This document shows positions 31,890-40,649 of a stretch of 64,000 nucleotides of DNA, one piece after another (within the stretch, counting starts at the first letter, position 1; every line of letters starts with the position of its first letter). The notes under the pieces are model-generated. The model saw only the letters and a list, made by a program, of their open reading frames with translations. It was not told the origin of the DNA and did no database searches. Location: contig JBFXAN010000001.1 of assembly GCA_050184225.1 (NCBI GenBank), positions 62,001 through 126,000 of the forward strand, in the 5' to 3' direction. The position numbers were made by a program, and so were the translations under genes. Origin of the DNA: JBFXAN01 sp050184225. Lineage in GTDB: Bacteria > Chloroflexota > Dehalococcoidia > CAUJGQ01.

Positions 31890-32795
31890 AGACGGTCGTT
31901 TGAGCGTCGCGATGAAGGGGAGGTTGCGGTACTGCTGCTGGTAGTCGAGGCCGTAGCCGACGACGAATTCATCGGGGATCTCAAAGCCGGTATAGTCGAT
32001 CGGCACATCGACGAGGCGGCGGACGCGCTTGTCGAGGAGGGTACAGACGCGGACGCTCGCCGGATCGCGGCGGCCGACGTATTGGAGGAGGCGGTGGAGC
32101 GACATGCCGGTGTCGACGACATCCTCGACGACGAGCACATCCTTCCCTGCCACCGGCTCCTCCAGTGACTTGGTGAAGCGGAGCGAGCCGCCCTCCGGCT
32201 GGTACTGGGAGAGGGCGAGGAAGTCCACATGGACCGGGATCGAGATCGCGCGCATCAGGTCGGCCATGAAGCAGGCGACGCCGCGCAGGACACCAACCAG
32301 CACGAGCTCGCGGCCGGCATAGTCTTCTGAGATCTGCTCACCCAACGCGGCGATCCGTGTTGCGATCTCCTCTTCGGAAAAGAGCACGCGGTCAACCTGG
32401 GGCACCTCGCTGCTGCCGCGCGGATCGATCCCGAACTTCGCCAGCAGCGTGAAGAGGTCGCGCCGGTTGAGCAGCTTGACGTTGACCTCCGGGTAGCGCT
32501 CGCGCATCAGCCGCAGCTTGCGGTTCTTGTACGTGGCGAGACTCTGCCGGATCGTGGTGAGCTCGATGTACTGGTCGTAATCGGGGAGGTAGAAGTCGGG
32601 GGTGAAGGCTTCGAGCAACTGGCCGTCGGGGGCTTCGCGGAGGGGAAAGGAGCGGGGTTCATAGTCCCAGGTGATGCCGTAGAAGGTGAGAATCCGGGCG
32701 AATTCGGCTTCACTGTCGTGGGCGAATCGCGGTGGAGGCGTCGGGGCCTCCTGAGGTGGGCGGGTTGGCGGCGCCAGTAGCGCTGAACGGGCCAT
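31884..32795 (-). CDS. Phosphoribosyltransferase with N-terminal nuclease-like domain
   Basis: 303 residues; ATG 32795 with AAGGGGAG 5 nt upstream. The C-terminal ~170 residues are a hypoxanthine-type PRTase: LVGVLRGVACFMADLMR, acidic PRPP loop VLVVEDVVDTGMSL, and YGLDYQQQYRNLPFI. The N-terminal ~115 residues are different: FYGITWDYEPRSF, FTPDFYLPDYDQYIEL (D...ExT) and KNRKLRLMRERYPEVNV resemble a PD-(D/E)xK-type fold (DUF559/TnsA-like). It converts hypoxanthine or guanine with PRPP to nucleotide; the role of the front domain is unknown. Confidence 0.8.
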   Translation of the reverse strand: MARSALLAPPTRPPQEAPTPPPRFAHDSEAEFARILTFYGITWDYEPRSFPLREAPDGQLLEAFTPDFYLPDYDQYIELTTIRQSLATYKNRKLRLMRERYPEVNVKLLNRRDLFTLLAKFGIDPRGSSEVPQVDRVLFSEEEIATRIAALGEQISEDYAGRELVLVGVLRGVACFMADLMRAISIPVHVDFLALSQYQPEGGSLRFTKSLEEPVAGKDVLVVEDVVDTGMSLHRLLQYVGRRDPASVRVCTLLDKRVRRLVDVPIDYTGFEIPDEFVVGYGLDYQQQYRNLPFIATLKRPSS

Positions 32796-32981
32796 TCGCA
32801 CTCCCCTTGAATCTAACCTCAGCCTACGCTATACGGCACGGGTGGTCAAGCACTTTAACAGTTCTTGACAGTTCCCCCACCCGCTTCACCACAACCGGCG
32901 GTCCGTATACGCTGCGTGGAGACGATCCACGTTTATGTCATGTAGTAAACATAACACGTCAAACCGGGAAGGGACCAGTCA

Positions 32982-33338
32982 ATGGCGCTCTCGTTTTTCA
33001 AGTCGCCGAATGAGGAGCCGTGGGACCAGTTCTCTCACCGGATGAACCGCGCCCTCGAAGCAGCGTCGGTCGAGCTGAAGCAGAAGCACCAGCGACGGCT
33101 GCAGTTGGGATCGCCGGTAAAGATGCCCGGCGATCCGGCAGACGTGGTCCGTGTGCCGATCGAAGTACGCGGCGGCGCGCATCAGTATGCGATCGCCTAC
33201 CTCGACATCGACGCACTCGGCGGCCGCACCGATCAGCGCAAGCTCGAAGCGATCGCGATGGATGCCGTTCAGGCAGCGCTGCCCTACGCCCAGACACCGC
33301 CGGCGAAGCCGGGATCCATCCTCTTCCGCTACCCGTGA
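32982..33338 (+). CDS. Hypothetical protein
   Basis: 118 residues; ATG 32982 with AAGGGA 7 nt upstream. Soluble: a basic amphipathic helix (FSHRMNRALEAASVELKQKHQ), then a beta-rich part (VVRVPIEVRGGAHQYAIAYL) and a final helix. No family recognised. Upstream a TTGACA (about 32864) and a dyad GTTTATGT-N8-AAACATAAC (32930-32955 area) may be regulatory. It ends exactly where the convergent MaoC gene ends. Confidence 0.6.
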   Translation: MALSFFKSPNEEPWDQFSHRMNRALEAASVELKQKHQRRLQLGSPVKMPGDPADVVRVPIEVRGGAHQYAIAYLDIDALGGRTDQRKLEAIAMDAVQAALPYAQTPPAKPGSILFRYP

Positions 33339-34229
33339 TCAGCGTTGGGCGACGACGACGATCGCCGTGTGCCGCATCCGCACCACGGGCTCATCTGACC
33401 CGTCCGTGATCAGCACATCGGCGCTGACGTATTCGTGACCGCGCTTCTCGAACGCCTCGACGATCTGACCCCAGGCGTGATAGACGCCGCCGGGGAGTGC
33501 CGGCGCTAGATGGCGGATCTCGCTGCGCGTGTGGATCCACGGTCCGAGACGGAAGTTCGCCGAGAGCACGCGATTGGCGACGCTCGGCCACCAGCCGGGA
33601 TGGACCAGCGGCGCACCGTAGGGCGATGCATCCCGAAAGAGCGGATCGTGTTCGTCGATGTCGTCGAGATAGCGGCCAATCGTCTCCGCGTCCGCCGGCA
33701 TCAGCACCGGCGGCAGCGGCACGCCGACCGGCGCGGTGGCCGCGCTGATCGGACCGCGCTCATCCGGCAACCGCGGCGGCAGGTCGATCCGGGCGAAGGC
33801 GGGCCGCTCTTCGACGATCCGGTCCACGGGGCGGCAGAGCGTCGCCATCGCCGGGGCGCAGCGGATACCACCCGGTCCTTCGACCCAGCACTCGACCGAA
33901 ACGGAGCCTCGGCGCGCGTCGCCGTCCGCCTCGGTAACGGCGCCGCCGAGCCGGATCGCATCGCCATCGTAGACGGGCCGCACGAGTGAAACCGTCGAGG
34001 AACCGCCCGCCGCCCACTCCGGCCCAAGCGTGCGCGTCAGATAGGAGGCGAGGTAGGCATAGGACGTTGCGCCGGGAACGAGGCCGCCACGGAAGCCGTA
34101 CTGCTTCGCCACGGTATCCTCGTGGATCTTGTTCTCCGATACGGAAGAGGTGTTGCGGGCGCGCCGCTCCTCAGGGGGCAGTTCGTCGCCCGGCTGCCAG
34201 GTACGGGTCCAGCGATTCGTTGCCGTCAT
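33339..34229 (-). CDS. MaoC-like dehydratase (double hotdog)
   Basis: 296 residues; ATG 34229 after GGAGGGAGGG. N-terminal hotdog with NKIHEDTVAKQYGFRGGLVPGATSYAYLA, carrying the D/H-like hydratase helix, and a second half (PSVANRVLSANFRLGPWIHTRSEI, GHEYVSADVLITDG) that looks like another hotdog. Likely acts on a CoA thioester by hydration/dehydration. Not in an operon here. Confidence 0.75.
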   Translation of the reverse strand: MTATNRWTRTWQPGDELPPEERRARNTSSVSENKIHEDTVAKQYGFRGGLVPGATSYAYLASYLTRTLGPEWAAGGSSTVSLVRPVYDGDAIRLGGAVTEADGDARRGSVSVECWVEGPGGIRCAPAMATLCRPVDRIVEERPAFARIDLPPRLPDERGPISAATAPVGVPLPPVLMPADAETIGRYLDDIDEHDPLFRDASPYGAPLVHPGWWPSVANRVLSANFRLGPWIHTRSEIRHLAPALPGGVYHAWGQIVEAFEKRGHEYVSADVLITDGSDEPVVRMRHTAIVVVAQR

Positions 34230-34413
34230 CTCGTGCCCTCCCTCCAGTCAGTGCCTCACGTATGCGAGCATTGTGCGATTGGCATGCGCGGCGACCGTCC
34301 GATACGATGGCACGGTACGCCCGTCGCGGCGTAGATGCCACCCGTCTCAGCATGAGCGCGGCCGTTGGACGGCGCGCCATCGTCCCCACCCCACCCGCTG
34401 CCGTGAGGCACTC

Positions 34414-36105
34414 GTGTTGTTTCACCCCAAGCTCCGCCCGCTCCTGGTTCGTCTGCGTCCGCACTCGCCGGGGATCGCGGTTTCTGCGGGCGTTCTCGTC
34501 GTTGTCGGCGCTGCCGTGATCGGGCTGACATCGATCGTCGGGCCGTCGCAGCAACACGGTGCCGAGCACGCGGGCCGTACCTCGGACGGGGCCGGTTCAT
34601 CCGAGACGACCGATGTCGTGATCGCGCCGGCAACCGCGGCCACGACAGTGCCGCCGAACCTCCCGCCGATCGACCGGCTGACGGCCGGAGCCAACCCGGA
34701 CGAAGTCGCGCGGCAGCTTGAAGACCTGCCCGCCGGCCGCTGGTCGTATGCATTCCATACGGCGGCCGGGCGTCCCTCGATCCCCGTGCCGCCAACGCCG
34801 CCGCCGCGCCGGGTGATGCCGGTCTTACCCGCGTCGGCGCTCGGCTTCGCCTGGCCGCTCCACGGCGCGATCACGAGCGTGTTCGATGATCGCCATCCCC
34901 TCGGCATCGATATCGCGCCGGCCGAAGCGATGGGACTGGTGCTGGCGGCACGGGAGGGCACCGTCATCGCCGCCGGCGGCGATCCGTGTTGCGGCTATGG
35001 TTATTACGTCATGCTGGACCACGGCGCCGGGGTGACATCGATCTACGGACATCTCCGCGAGACGCCGTCGTTCCAACCCGGCGAGCGGATCGAACGCGGC
35101 ACCGTGCTGGGCGTCGCCGGTGATACCGGGCACAGCTTCGGTGTCCACCTGCACTTCGAGGTGCGCCTGAACGGCGTTCCAGTCAACCCGGAGGCGGCGC
35201 TCACCGGCGGGCAACTGATACCACGACCGGCGCGAGTCACAGACGAGACGCCGGACGCGCCGGACCCGCAGGATGGCGACCCGCACGCCGAGATACCCGC
35301 ACCGATCGGCAGCGAGCCGGCGGATGCCGCGCCGCTCCCTGATGAGTCCCGTGCCGCCGGGGAACCAGCGCCGCCCGACGAGGGCACTGCGACCTCACCG
35401 GTGCCATCGATCGAGGAATCGACCGAAGCGCCGCCGTCGCCAACGTCCGAACCAACGCCTGAATCTATGCCCGCCCCAACACCGGCCGCCGTCATGCCGG
35501 TTCCGGCCGCCGCGAGCGAAGCGACGCCTTCCCCTACCCCGGCGCCGCGAGCACCAGCGCCAACGGGCACCGCGATGCCATCGTCGACGCCAACCGAAAC
35601 AGCGTCACCATCGCCGGCCGCGGCCGCATCGCCCACACCAGTGTCCGCCGCGAGGGCGGCGTCATCGGTGCCGATACGGACATCCGCATCGCCGGCGCCT
35701 GGATCGTCGCCGGCTCCTTCAGCGTCGCCATCGCCTACACCAACCGGGGCACCATCGCCAAGCGACAGTCCCAGCCCGACGCCACGTTGCGACACGGTCC
35801 ACTTCCCGGCCACCGATGGGTTCATTCAGATCAAGTCTGATGGTCTCGGCCTGCGGTCCCTCATCGCCGAGCGGTGCGCGGGCAGTGATTCGACGACGGT
35901 GTCCGTCCAGCCATTGGCCGATTTCCGCTGTATCGCGGATCTCGTCGAGCAAGATACGATCCAGCGGCTGTTGCCGCTACCGGCAGCGGCGCCATCAGAT
36001 TGGCCATCGCCGCCGAAGGAAATGCGCTGGCGGGTCGAGTCCGAGGAGATTCGAACCGGTACCACACTCCGCGTGACGTGCCGGCCGTCCTCCCTGCCCG
36101 ATTGA
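34414..36105 (+). CDS. M23 peptidase with long Pro/Ser/Thr-rich tail
   Basis: 563 residues; GTG 34414 with GAGG 6 nt upstream. A single N-terminal membrane helix (about 18-42). LytM/M23 domain at ~150-260: zinc ligands in RHPLGIDIA (HxxxD) and HLHFEV, plus SIYGHL. Then ~210 residues rich in P, S, T, A with SPTP/SPAP repeats, a wall-spanning type linker, and a small C-terminal domain with three Cys. Predicted peptidoglycan endopeptidase outside the membrane. Confidence 0.85.
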   Translation: MLFHPKLRPLLVRLRPHSPGIAVSAGVLVVVGAAVIGLTSIVGPSQQHGAEHAGRTSDGAGSSETTDVVIAPATAATTVPPNLPPIDRLTAGANPDEVARQLEDLPAGRWSYAFHTAAGRPSIPVPPTPPPRRVMPVLPASALGFAWPLHGAITSVFDDRHPLGIDIAPAEAMGLVLAAREGTVIAAGGDPCCGYGYYVMLDHGAGVTSIYGHLRETPSFQPGERIERGTVLGVAGDTGHSFGVHLHFEVRLNGVPVNPEAALTGGQLIPRPARVTDETPDAPDPQDGDPHAEIPAPIGSEPADAAPLPDESRAAGEPAPPDEGTATSPVPSIEESTEAPPSPTSEPTPESMPAPTPAAVMPVPAAASEATPSPTPAPRAPAPTGTAMPSSTPTETASPSPAAAASPTPVSAARAASSVPIRTSASPAPGSSPAPSASPSPTPTGAPSPSDSPSPTPRCDTVHFPATDGFIQIKSDGLGLRSLIAERCAGSDSTTVSVQPLADFRCIADLVEQDTIQRLLPLPAAAPSDWPSPPKEMRWRVESEEIRTGTTLRVTCRPSSLPD

Positions 36106-36231
36106 TCGATAGCCGAAGCCCGTCGAGCATCAGTTGAAAACCGAGGCACGCGCCCGCGTGCACATCGCTTTGCTCGTTGCGAAGCACTCACGTAGGATGA
36201 GGCCGCATGAGCTAGGTTGGAGAGATGCGGA

Positions 36232-36693
36232 GTGTCCGAACAGGGTGAGCAGCGCGACTACGCAAGCGGCCTGCGCGCGGGACGAGACGGCAGCGAGCGT
36301 TGGCTCTCCGTCTATGAAGTCGCCGCGATGGTGCTTCAGCATCCGGACACCGTCCGCCGCTGGATTGCGGATGGACTGATCGAGGCCGAGGATCGCGGCC
36401 GGTTGGGACTCCGTATTCCTGAGGGTGAGGTCCAGCGCTACCTGGCCGGCAACTTCATATCCGACAAGCGCAATCCCGCCAACCACGCGCTCAGCTCGAA
36501 CGTGGTCAACGCGATTGCGACGACGAACCAGCCGCGGGAGCGCGAGATTGCCGGCGCAGGCTGGCCCTTCAACCACCGCGTCGAGGACTCCGGTCGGCCG
36601 ATCGCCGACGAAGGTGACGCGCCGGCCGATCAATCCCAACCACCGGCGCCGGAGCCCGCGCCCCCGATCCCAGAGCCGACCGCACAACCCTGA
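36232..36693 (+). CDS. Helix-turn-helix (excisionase/MerR-like) protein
   Basis: 153 residues. GTG 36232, GGAGAG 7 nt upstream. Residues ~24-75 form a HTH_17-type domain: WLSVYEVAAMVLQHPDTVRR WIADG LIEAEDRG, ending in a RIPEGEVQRYLAG wing. The C-terminal half is Pro/Glu-rich and disordered. A promoter-like pair TTGCTC-17-TAGGAT is at about 36173-36201. Probable DNA-binding regulator; target unknown. Confidence 0.7.
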   Translation: MSEQGEQRDYASGLRAGRDGSERWLSVYEVAAMVLQHPDTVRRWIADGLIEAEDRGRLGLRIPEGEVQRYLAGNFISDKRNPANHALSSNVVNAIATTNQPREREIAGAGWPFNHRVEDSGRPIADEGDAPADQSQPPAPEPAPPIPEPTAQP

Positions 36694-36696
36694 GCC

Positions 36697-36763
36697 TTCA
36701 CGACCAAGGCGCCAGAACACCAAAATGATCTGATCCTCGGTGTTTTGGCGCCTTGGTCGTGAA
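36697..36763. repeat. 26-bp inverted repeat, same family as 18824
   Basis: Arms 36697-36722 and 36738-36763 match at 24 of 26 positions. The arm TTCACGACCAAGGCGCCA(G/A)AACACC parallels the 18824 element. It sits between convergent genes. Confidence 0.88.
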
Positions 36764-36771
36764 CACCCCCG

Positions 36772-37068
36772 TTAGAGGGGTGCCTCATGCGGCTCCCAGA
36801 AAGGGAACGGATTTTCGTCGCTGAGCGTCGCCCGACAATAGGGGCAGACCTCGAGATGGCACTCGGGGCAGCGCTGATCGAAGGCGGCGACGACGGCGTC
36901 GAGCACCTCGTGGCAGTCAGTACAGACGATCGACGCCTCCGACCAATCGAAGACCAGGCCGCAATCGAGGCAGATCGCCTCGGTATCGGCATCGGCAGGA
37001 CAGGCGATGTCGGGAAAGAGGTCGAGATAGAAAGTCTTGGTGAAGCGGGAATGACACCGCGGACACAT
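36772..37068 (-). CDS. Multi-CxxC zinc-ribbon protein
   Basis: 98 residues with five CxxC knuckles: CPRC at the N-terminus, CLDC, CTDC, CPEC and CPYC, spread over the protein. Suggests two treble-clef/ribbon sites or more. ATG 37068. No partner domain. Could be a protein-interaction or nucleic-acid-binding module; function unknown. Confidence 0.7.
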   Translation of the reverse strand: MCPRCHSRFTKTFYLDLFPDIACPADADTEAICLDCGLVFDWSEASIVCTDCHEVLDAVVAAFDQRCPECHLEVCPYCRATLSDENPFPFWEPHEAPL

Positions 37069-37207
37069 GGGCGGCCTCTGCGGTCTGAACTGGGTCCAGT
37101 GTATCCGGCTAACCCTCCCTGCTGCCAGCGCCAGGCGTCACCGACCAGCCGCACCACGGCGTTATCCGATCCGAACCGATCTGCTACGATGGCACACGTA
37201 CACCCAC

Positions 37208-37284
37208 GGGCGATTAGCTCAGTTGGCCAGAGCATCTCGTTTACACCGAGAGGGTCGGGGGTTCGAGTCCCTCATCGCCCACCA
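37208..37284 (+). tRNA. tRNA-Val (anticodon TAC)
   Basis: Acceptor GGGCGAT/ATCGCCC, D-arm TAGCTCAGTTGGCCAGAGCA, anticodon stem TCTCG/CGAGA with loop TTTACAC, T-arm with GGTTCGAGTCC, encoded CCA at 37282-37284. Confidence 0.95.
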
Positions 37285-37298
37285 GCGTTCAAGATTCA

Positions 37299-37324
37299 GA
37301 ACCCGTCCAATAGTGGACGGGTTC
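37299..37324 (+). terminator. Terminator-like hairpin after tRNA-Val
   Basis: GAACCCGTCCA (37299-37309) pairs perfectly with 37314-37324 around ATAG. Confidence 0.6.
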
Positions 37325-37345
37325 TCTGCATATCCCACCGGCTTG

Positions 37346-37617
37346 CTAACCATTTGCTAACAGGCGCTGGAATCGCGCTGTCTGCTCGGCACCCGACCCG
37401 GCGATCACATGCGCGTAAATGTCGCCGGTGATTGCCACCGACGCATGGTCCATCTGTGTGCTTACCCACTTGAGGCCCGCTCCAGAAAGCAACATCAACG
37501 ACCTATACGTGTGCCGAAGGTCGTGAAAGCGAAGCGGTCCGAAGTCCGCCCGCTTGACGATGGCCCGGAAGGCACGGCGAAGGTTTGAGGGATCGGGTGC
37601 GCCCGGCTCACGGGTGC
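37346..37617 (-). pseudogene. Tyrosine recombinase/integrase, C-terminal remnant
   Basis: The minus frame reads ...APDPSNLRRAFRAIVKRADF, then GPLRFHDLRHTYRSLMLLSG, AGLKWVSTQMDHASVAITGD, IYAHVIA and a stop at 37346. The HxLRHT box and the downstream MDHASVAITGDIYAHV segment (H and catalytic Tyr) identify a phage-type integrase catalytic half. The N-terminal half is absent; the frame runs into unrelated sequence near 37617. It lies beside the 3' end of tRNA-Val, the usual attachment site of such elements, in converging orientation. Confidence 0.75.
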
Positions 37618-37730
37618 GGCGTCACCGTGACCGTGATCGTGCCGGTGTAGGTGCCGGCGTCGGCGTTTGCCGGGACCGTCAGGCTAAAGACCGGCGTGAC
37701 GGTCACCTCCTCAACGGCGGCTTCCCCCGA
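37608..37730 (-). pseudogene. Fragment of a secreted beta-sandwich protein C-terminus
   Basis: The minus frame ends TVTPVFSLTVPANADAGTYT then GTITVTVTPHP and stop at 37608. This is the typical last strand pair of secreted WxL/spore-coat-like beta-sandwich domains. Upstream the frame loses similarity. It overlaps the truncated start of the integrase fragment, so a deletion joined two broken genes. Confidence 0.4.
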
Positions 37731-37975
37731 CCAGCGAGAGAACGTCACGCCGCCGGTCGTCGGCGCTGGCACAACCAGCGCCTGCGCCAGGCGCGATTGC
37801 GTCGGTCCAGTGGTGATCGGTACGCAACGCCCGCGGTAGCCACGTTCGTTCGGGCAACCCGCCCAAGAGGACAGCATATGGCCCTTGTCGCAACGAGCAC
37901 CAGTCGTTCGATAACACCTCAACGTGCAGAACAGGTCGCGATTCTCCCAAATCGCGGACTCCGCAAACGACGGCA

Positions 37976-38377
37976 TTATCTGCCGGCCACGAAGACGGGT
38001 AACTTGAAGCCCTCTTGTTCACGAAACGTGACTCGCACTCGCTGGCCAACCGCGAGGGTCTCAGGATCCGCGTTCACCACATGGCTGACCATGCGGAAGC
38101 CCGCATCCATGTCGATGAACGCGATTACATACGGTATCATCATGCTGAACGCGGGATCCGCCGCGCGCCTCACGGTTGTGAACGAATAGATCGATCCTTC
38201 GCCACGATCTGCCCTCCACTCCATGTTCCAGCCATGGCAGTAACGGCAACGCGCTCGTGGAAACCACTGGGGCTTCCGGCACTCGACGCACATCTGGACG
38301 AGGAACTCTCCGCGCCCGCACCCGGCCCAGAATGGCGCCGCGTCTTCGGTCACAAACGGTATCGGTAAGGTGTCCAT
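37976..38377 (-). CDS. DUF35 OB-fold/zinc-ribbon acyl-CoA-associated protein
   Basis: 133 residues. Rubredoxin-like zinc site CVECRKPQWFPRARCRYC, then an OB-fold (GEGSIYSFTTVRRA ... IPYVIAFIDMDAGFRMVSHV). DUF35 proteins partner thiolase-like proteins and present acyl-CoA. Its ATG directly follows the thiolase TAA (TAAATG), so the two are translationally coupled. In steroid catabolism DUF35 with Ltp2 forms a retro-aldolase; see the thiolase entry. Confidence 0.88.
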   Translation of the reverse strand: MDTLPIPFVTEDAAPFWAGCGRGEFLVQMCVECRKPQWFPRARCRYCHGWNMEWRADRGEGSIYSFTTVRRAADPAFSMMIPYVIAFIDMDAGFRMVSHVVNADPETLAVGQRVRVTFREQEGFKLPVFVAGR

Positions 38378-39577
38378 TTATGCCTCCACCCCGAGGATTG
38401 TGGTAGGGAACCTCGAAACGTGAGAGCCATATCCCTGGATCAGGGCAGTCTTCGCGGCAGGAACTTGACAGAAGGCATCGCCGCGAAGCTGACGGACCGC
38501 TTCAGTGAACATGAACATCCCTCCGGCGTAGCCACAATGACAGTAGCCCATCAAACCGCCGTGAGTGTTTACCGGAATCGCACCGTCGATGGCAGTATTC
38601 CCTGCGGCGATGAATTCGGCGCCCTTGCCGTCGGGCGCATAGCCTAGGCCCTCAACGAACAGGCTCGGGAGTATCGGGAAGGCATCGTAGACGAAGGCCA
38701 CATCGATCCCCTCTCGCGTGAGTCCCGCCTCGGTGAGTGCCCGGGCGGAGGACGCTCTCGAGGCCGTACGGGGTGTGTAGAGATCCTCGACTTGGCTCAT
38801 ATGCTCGTGCACCTTTCCATAACCGGATCCGAACGCGATGCTTCGTCCCTTGATAAAGACGGGCTTCTTCCGCGCCACAGCCGCCGATTGCGCGGAGGTC
38901 AGGACAAGGGCGGCCGCACCATCGGACACGAGCGCACATTCGAGGAGGTGAATGGGGTCCGAGATGAGTCGGGACGAGAGCACGTCGGAGACGGTCGGGC
39001 GCTGACCATGGCAATGGGCGACCGGGTTATCCGCGGCATAGAGGCGGAGTTGGGCGGCAACGCCGGCGAGCGACTCTGGCTGCACCTGGTAGTCGTGCAT
39101 GTAGCGGCGTGTCATGAGGGCGAAGAACGCGACTGGGGAAAGGCCGTATGGGACCTCGAACTCGTGGCCCATGACTTCGGCCATACGCTCCTGAGGTGAC
39201 GCGGCAATCGAGGCCGAGCGCAGCGCGTCGCCGCCCACGACGAGGACATTCGTCGCATAGCCTGAGAGGATGCTCATGGCGGCGTTGTGAATGGATTGTC
39301 CGCTGGCGGCGCCTCCAAGTGCGTCGGTCAGCACGTACCTGAGGGACTCGGCCGACATCCCCAAGTATTCGGCCACGGACTGCGCATAGCGGAGCCGGGT
39401 GTCGGTGAGCGAGTTGGGACTCACGATGCCGTCGATCGCATCGAGTGAAAGTCCAGCGTCGGCCAGCGCGGCATCGGCCGCCTCCGCGAGTAAGGCGAAC
39501 GAACTCTTTCCGTTGGCCCGTCCGACCCCTGCCTCCCCAATCCCAACGATGGCGATGCCGCCGTTCCAACCGCTCAT
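38378..39577 (-). CDS. Thiolase-like protein lacking the catalytic Cys
   Basis: 399 residues, SCP2/Ltp-type thiolase fold (IAIVGIGEAGVGRANGKSS, VSDGAAALVLTS, VNTHGGLMGYCHCGYAGG). At the position of the nucleophile (normally NACASG) it has DALGGAASG, no Cys near residues 86-90. The downstream GHP motif is also changed (CHCGY). Such Cys-less proteins with a DUF35 partner are known as acyl-CoA retro-aldolases. Overlaps the amidohydrolase stop by 4 nt. Confidence 0.82.
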   Translation of the reverse strand: MSGWNGGIAIVGIGEAGVGRANGKSSFALLAEAADAALADAGLSLDAIDGIVSPNSLTDTRLRYAQSVAEYLGMSAESLRYVLTDALGGAASGQSIHNAAMSILSGYATNVLVVGGDALRSASIAASPQERMAEVMGHEFEVPYGLSPVAFFALMTRRYMHDYQVQPESLAGVAAQLRLYAADNPVAHCHGQRPTVSDVLSSRLISDPIHLLECALVSDGAAALVLTSAQSAAVARKKPVFIKGRSIAFGSGYGKVHEHMSQVEDLYTPRTASRASSARALTEAGLTREGIDVAFVYDAFPILPSLFVEGLGYAPDGKGAEFIAAGNTAIDGAIPVNTHGGLMGYCHCGYAGGMFMFTEAVRQLRGDAFCQVPAAKTALIQGYGSHVSRFPTTILGVEA

Positions 39578-40428
39578 CGACTTTCCCTTTCAAGCTCCAA
39601 ACCGAAGAGACGGGCTGCATTACAGCTGGCGATCTTGTCGCGATCCTCGGCGGGAAGTGGAAGATCCGCGAAGCACGCGACATCCTTGCGAGCATCGCTT
39701 CCGGGATAGTCCGTACCGAACAGTATGCGGTCGGCTCCCACTTCTCCAATGAATGTCACGAGTTCGTCGGATCTCATCCCAAGTCGCCAGAGCGATGTGT
39801 CGAGATACACGTTTGGACTTTCTGCGAGGAGCGCAAAGATGTCGTCGCGGTACCAGGCGGCACCGCCCAGGTGGGCGAGAATGAGTTTCAGATCCGGGAA
39901 CTCACGTACCACCGGGAGCCACTCGTTCGGCGCAGCGTGCTCGCGTTCAAAGAGGGTGTTGGGGAGGATGTGACGGTACATTTCCTCCTGATGTGGGCCT
40001 CCGTGAGCCAGGACGGGGATTTGCAGGTCGAGTGCGGTCTCCCAGAGGCGCATGGCATCGGGATCGGTGGGAGCAGTTTCGACAACGGCACCCTGGAACT
40101 TCAGGCCGACGAAATTGAGTTCTCGGACGCACCGGGTGAGTTCGGTAGCTGATCCTTCGTCCGGCCTTCCAACGACGGCCATGCCGTAGAGGCGTCCCGG
40201 CATTCGTGCGACGAGTGTAGCGACATAGTCGTTCGCGGTGCGAACGAGCCGCGGGTTGGCGACGTGTTCGTTGACGAGGCCCACATCGATAAGACCCTCG
40301 TCCAGGAGCTCGAGGTAGCCGTCGGCGTCGATGGTCGTGCCTACCTCGACCCCCATCTCCGCGCTGACCGCGGCTATCTTGGGCGCAATATTCTTTGGAA
40401 ACACATGCACATGAACATCGATGAGCAC
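39574..40428 (-). CDS. Amidohydrolase 2 family (ACMSD-like) metal-dependent hydrolase
   Basis: 284 residues; GTG 40428 with GGTGAGG upstream matches the family start LIDVHVHVFP (HxH metal ligands). Further: GLKFQGAV, VLAHGGPHQ, LILAHLGGAAWYRDD and catalytic Asp in LFGTDYPGSD. These enzymes are C-C hydrolases or decarboxylases of aromatic or dicarboxylic intermediates. First gene of a three-gene operon with thiolase-like and DUF35 genes, divergent from the CaiB gene; an operator-like site lies between. Confidence 0.82.
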   Translation of the reverse strand: MLIDVHVHVFPKNIAPKIAAVSAEMGVEVGTTIDADGYLELLDEGLIDVGLVNEHVANPRLVRTANDYVATLVARMPGRLYGMAVVGRPDEGSATELTRCVRELNFVGLKFQGAVVETAPTDPDAMRLWETALDLQIPVLAHGGPHQEEMYRHILPNTLFEREHAAPNEWLPVVREFPDLKLILAHLGGAAWYRDDIFALLAESPNVYLDTSLWRLGMRSDELVTFIGEVGADRILFGTDYPGSDARKDVACFADLPLPAEDRDKIASCNAARLFGLELERESR

Positions 40429-40587
40429 TGCCTCACCGCCTTCCCAGTTATCTACCGACCACTCGGATGATTTTAAGCGCAAGGTCACGTTGCGGTCAAC
40501 GGGCTGCGGACAGGCCCGCGGCGTTCGGCCGTCACGTGTGGTCTTCGGCTCCCTCGGCGGATGGCTTCCATCCGCGGAGGCCATTTT

Positions 40588-40605
40588 GTCTCGACCAGTC
40601 GGTAG
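40588..40605. promoter_or_regulatory. Operator-like site 1 between divergent operons
   Basis: GTCTCGA-CCAG-TCGGTAG; the right half TCGGTAG and the 7-4-7 spacing are those of the sites at 42757 and 42813. Left half is degenerate. Confidence 0.45.
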
Positions 40606-40649
40606 GGTTACGCTCGTAATCAGCAAACGTGTGCTTGGGGAGGGATGCG

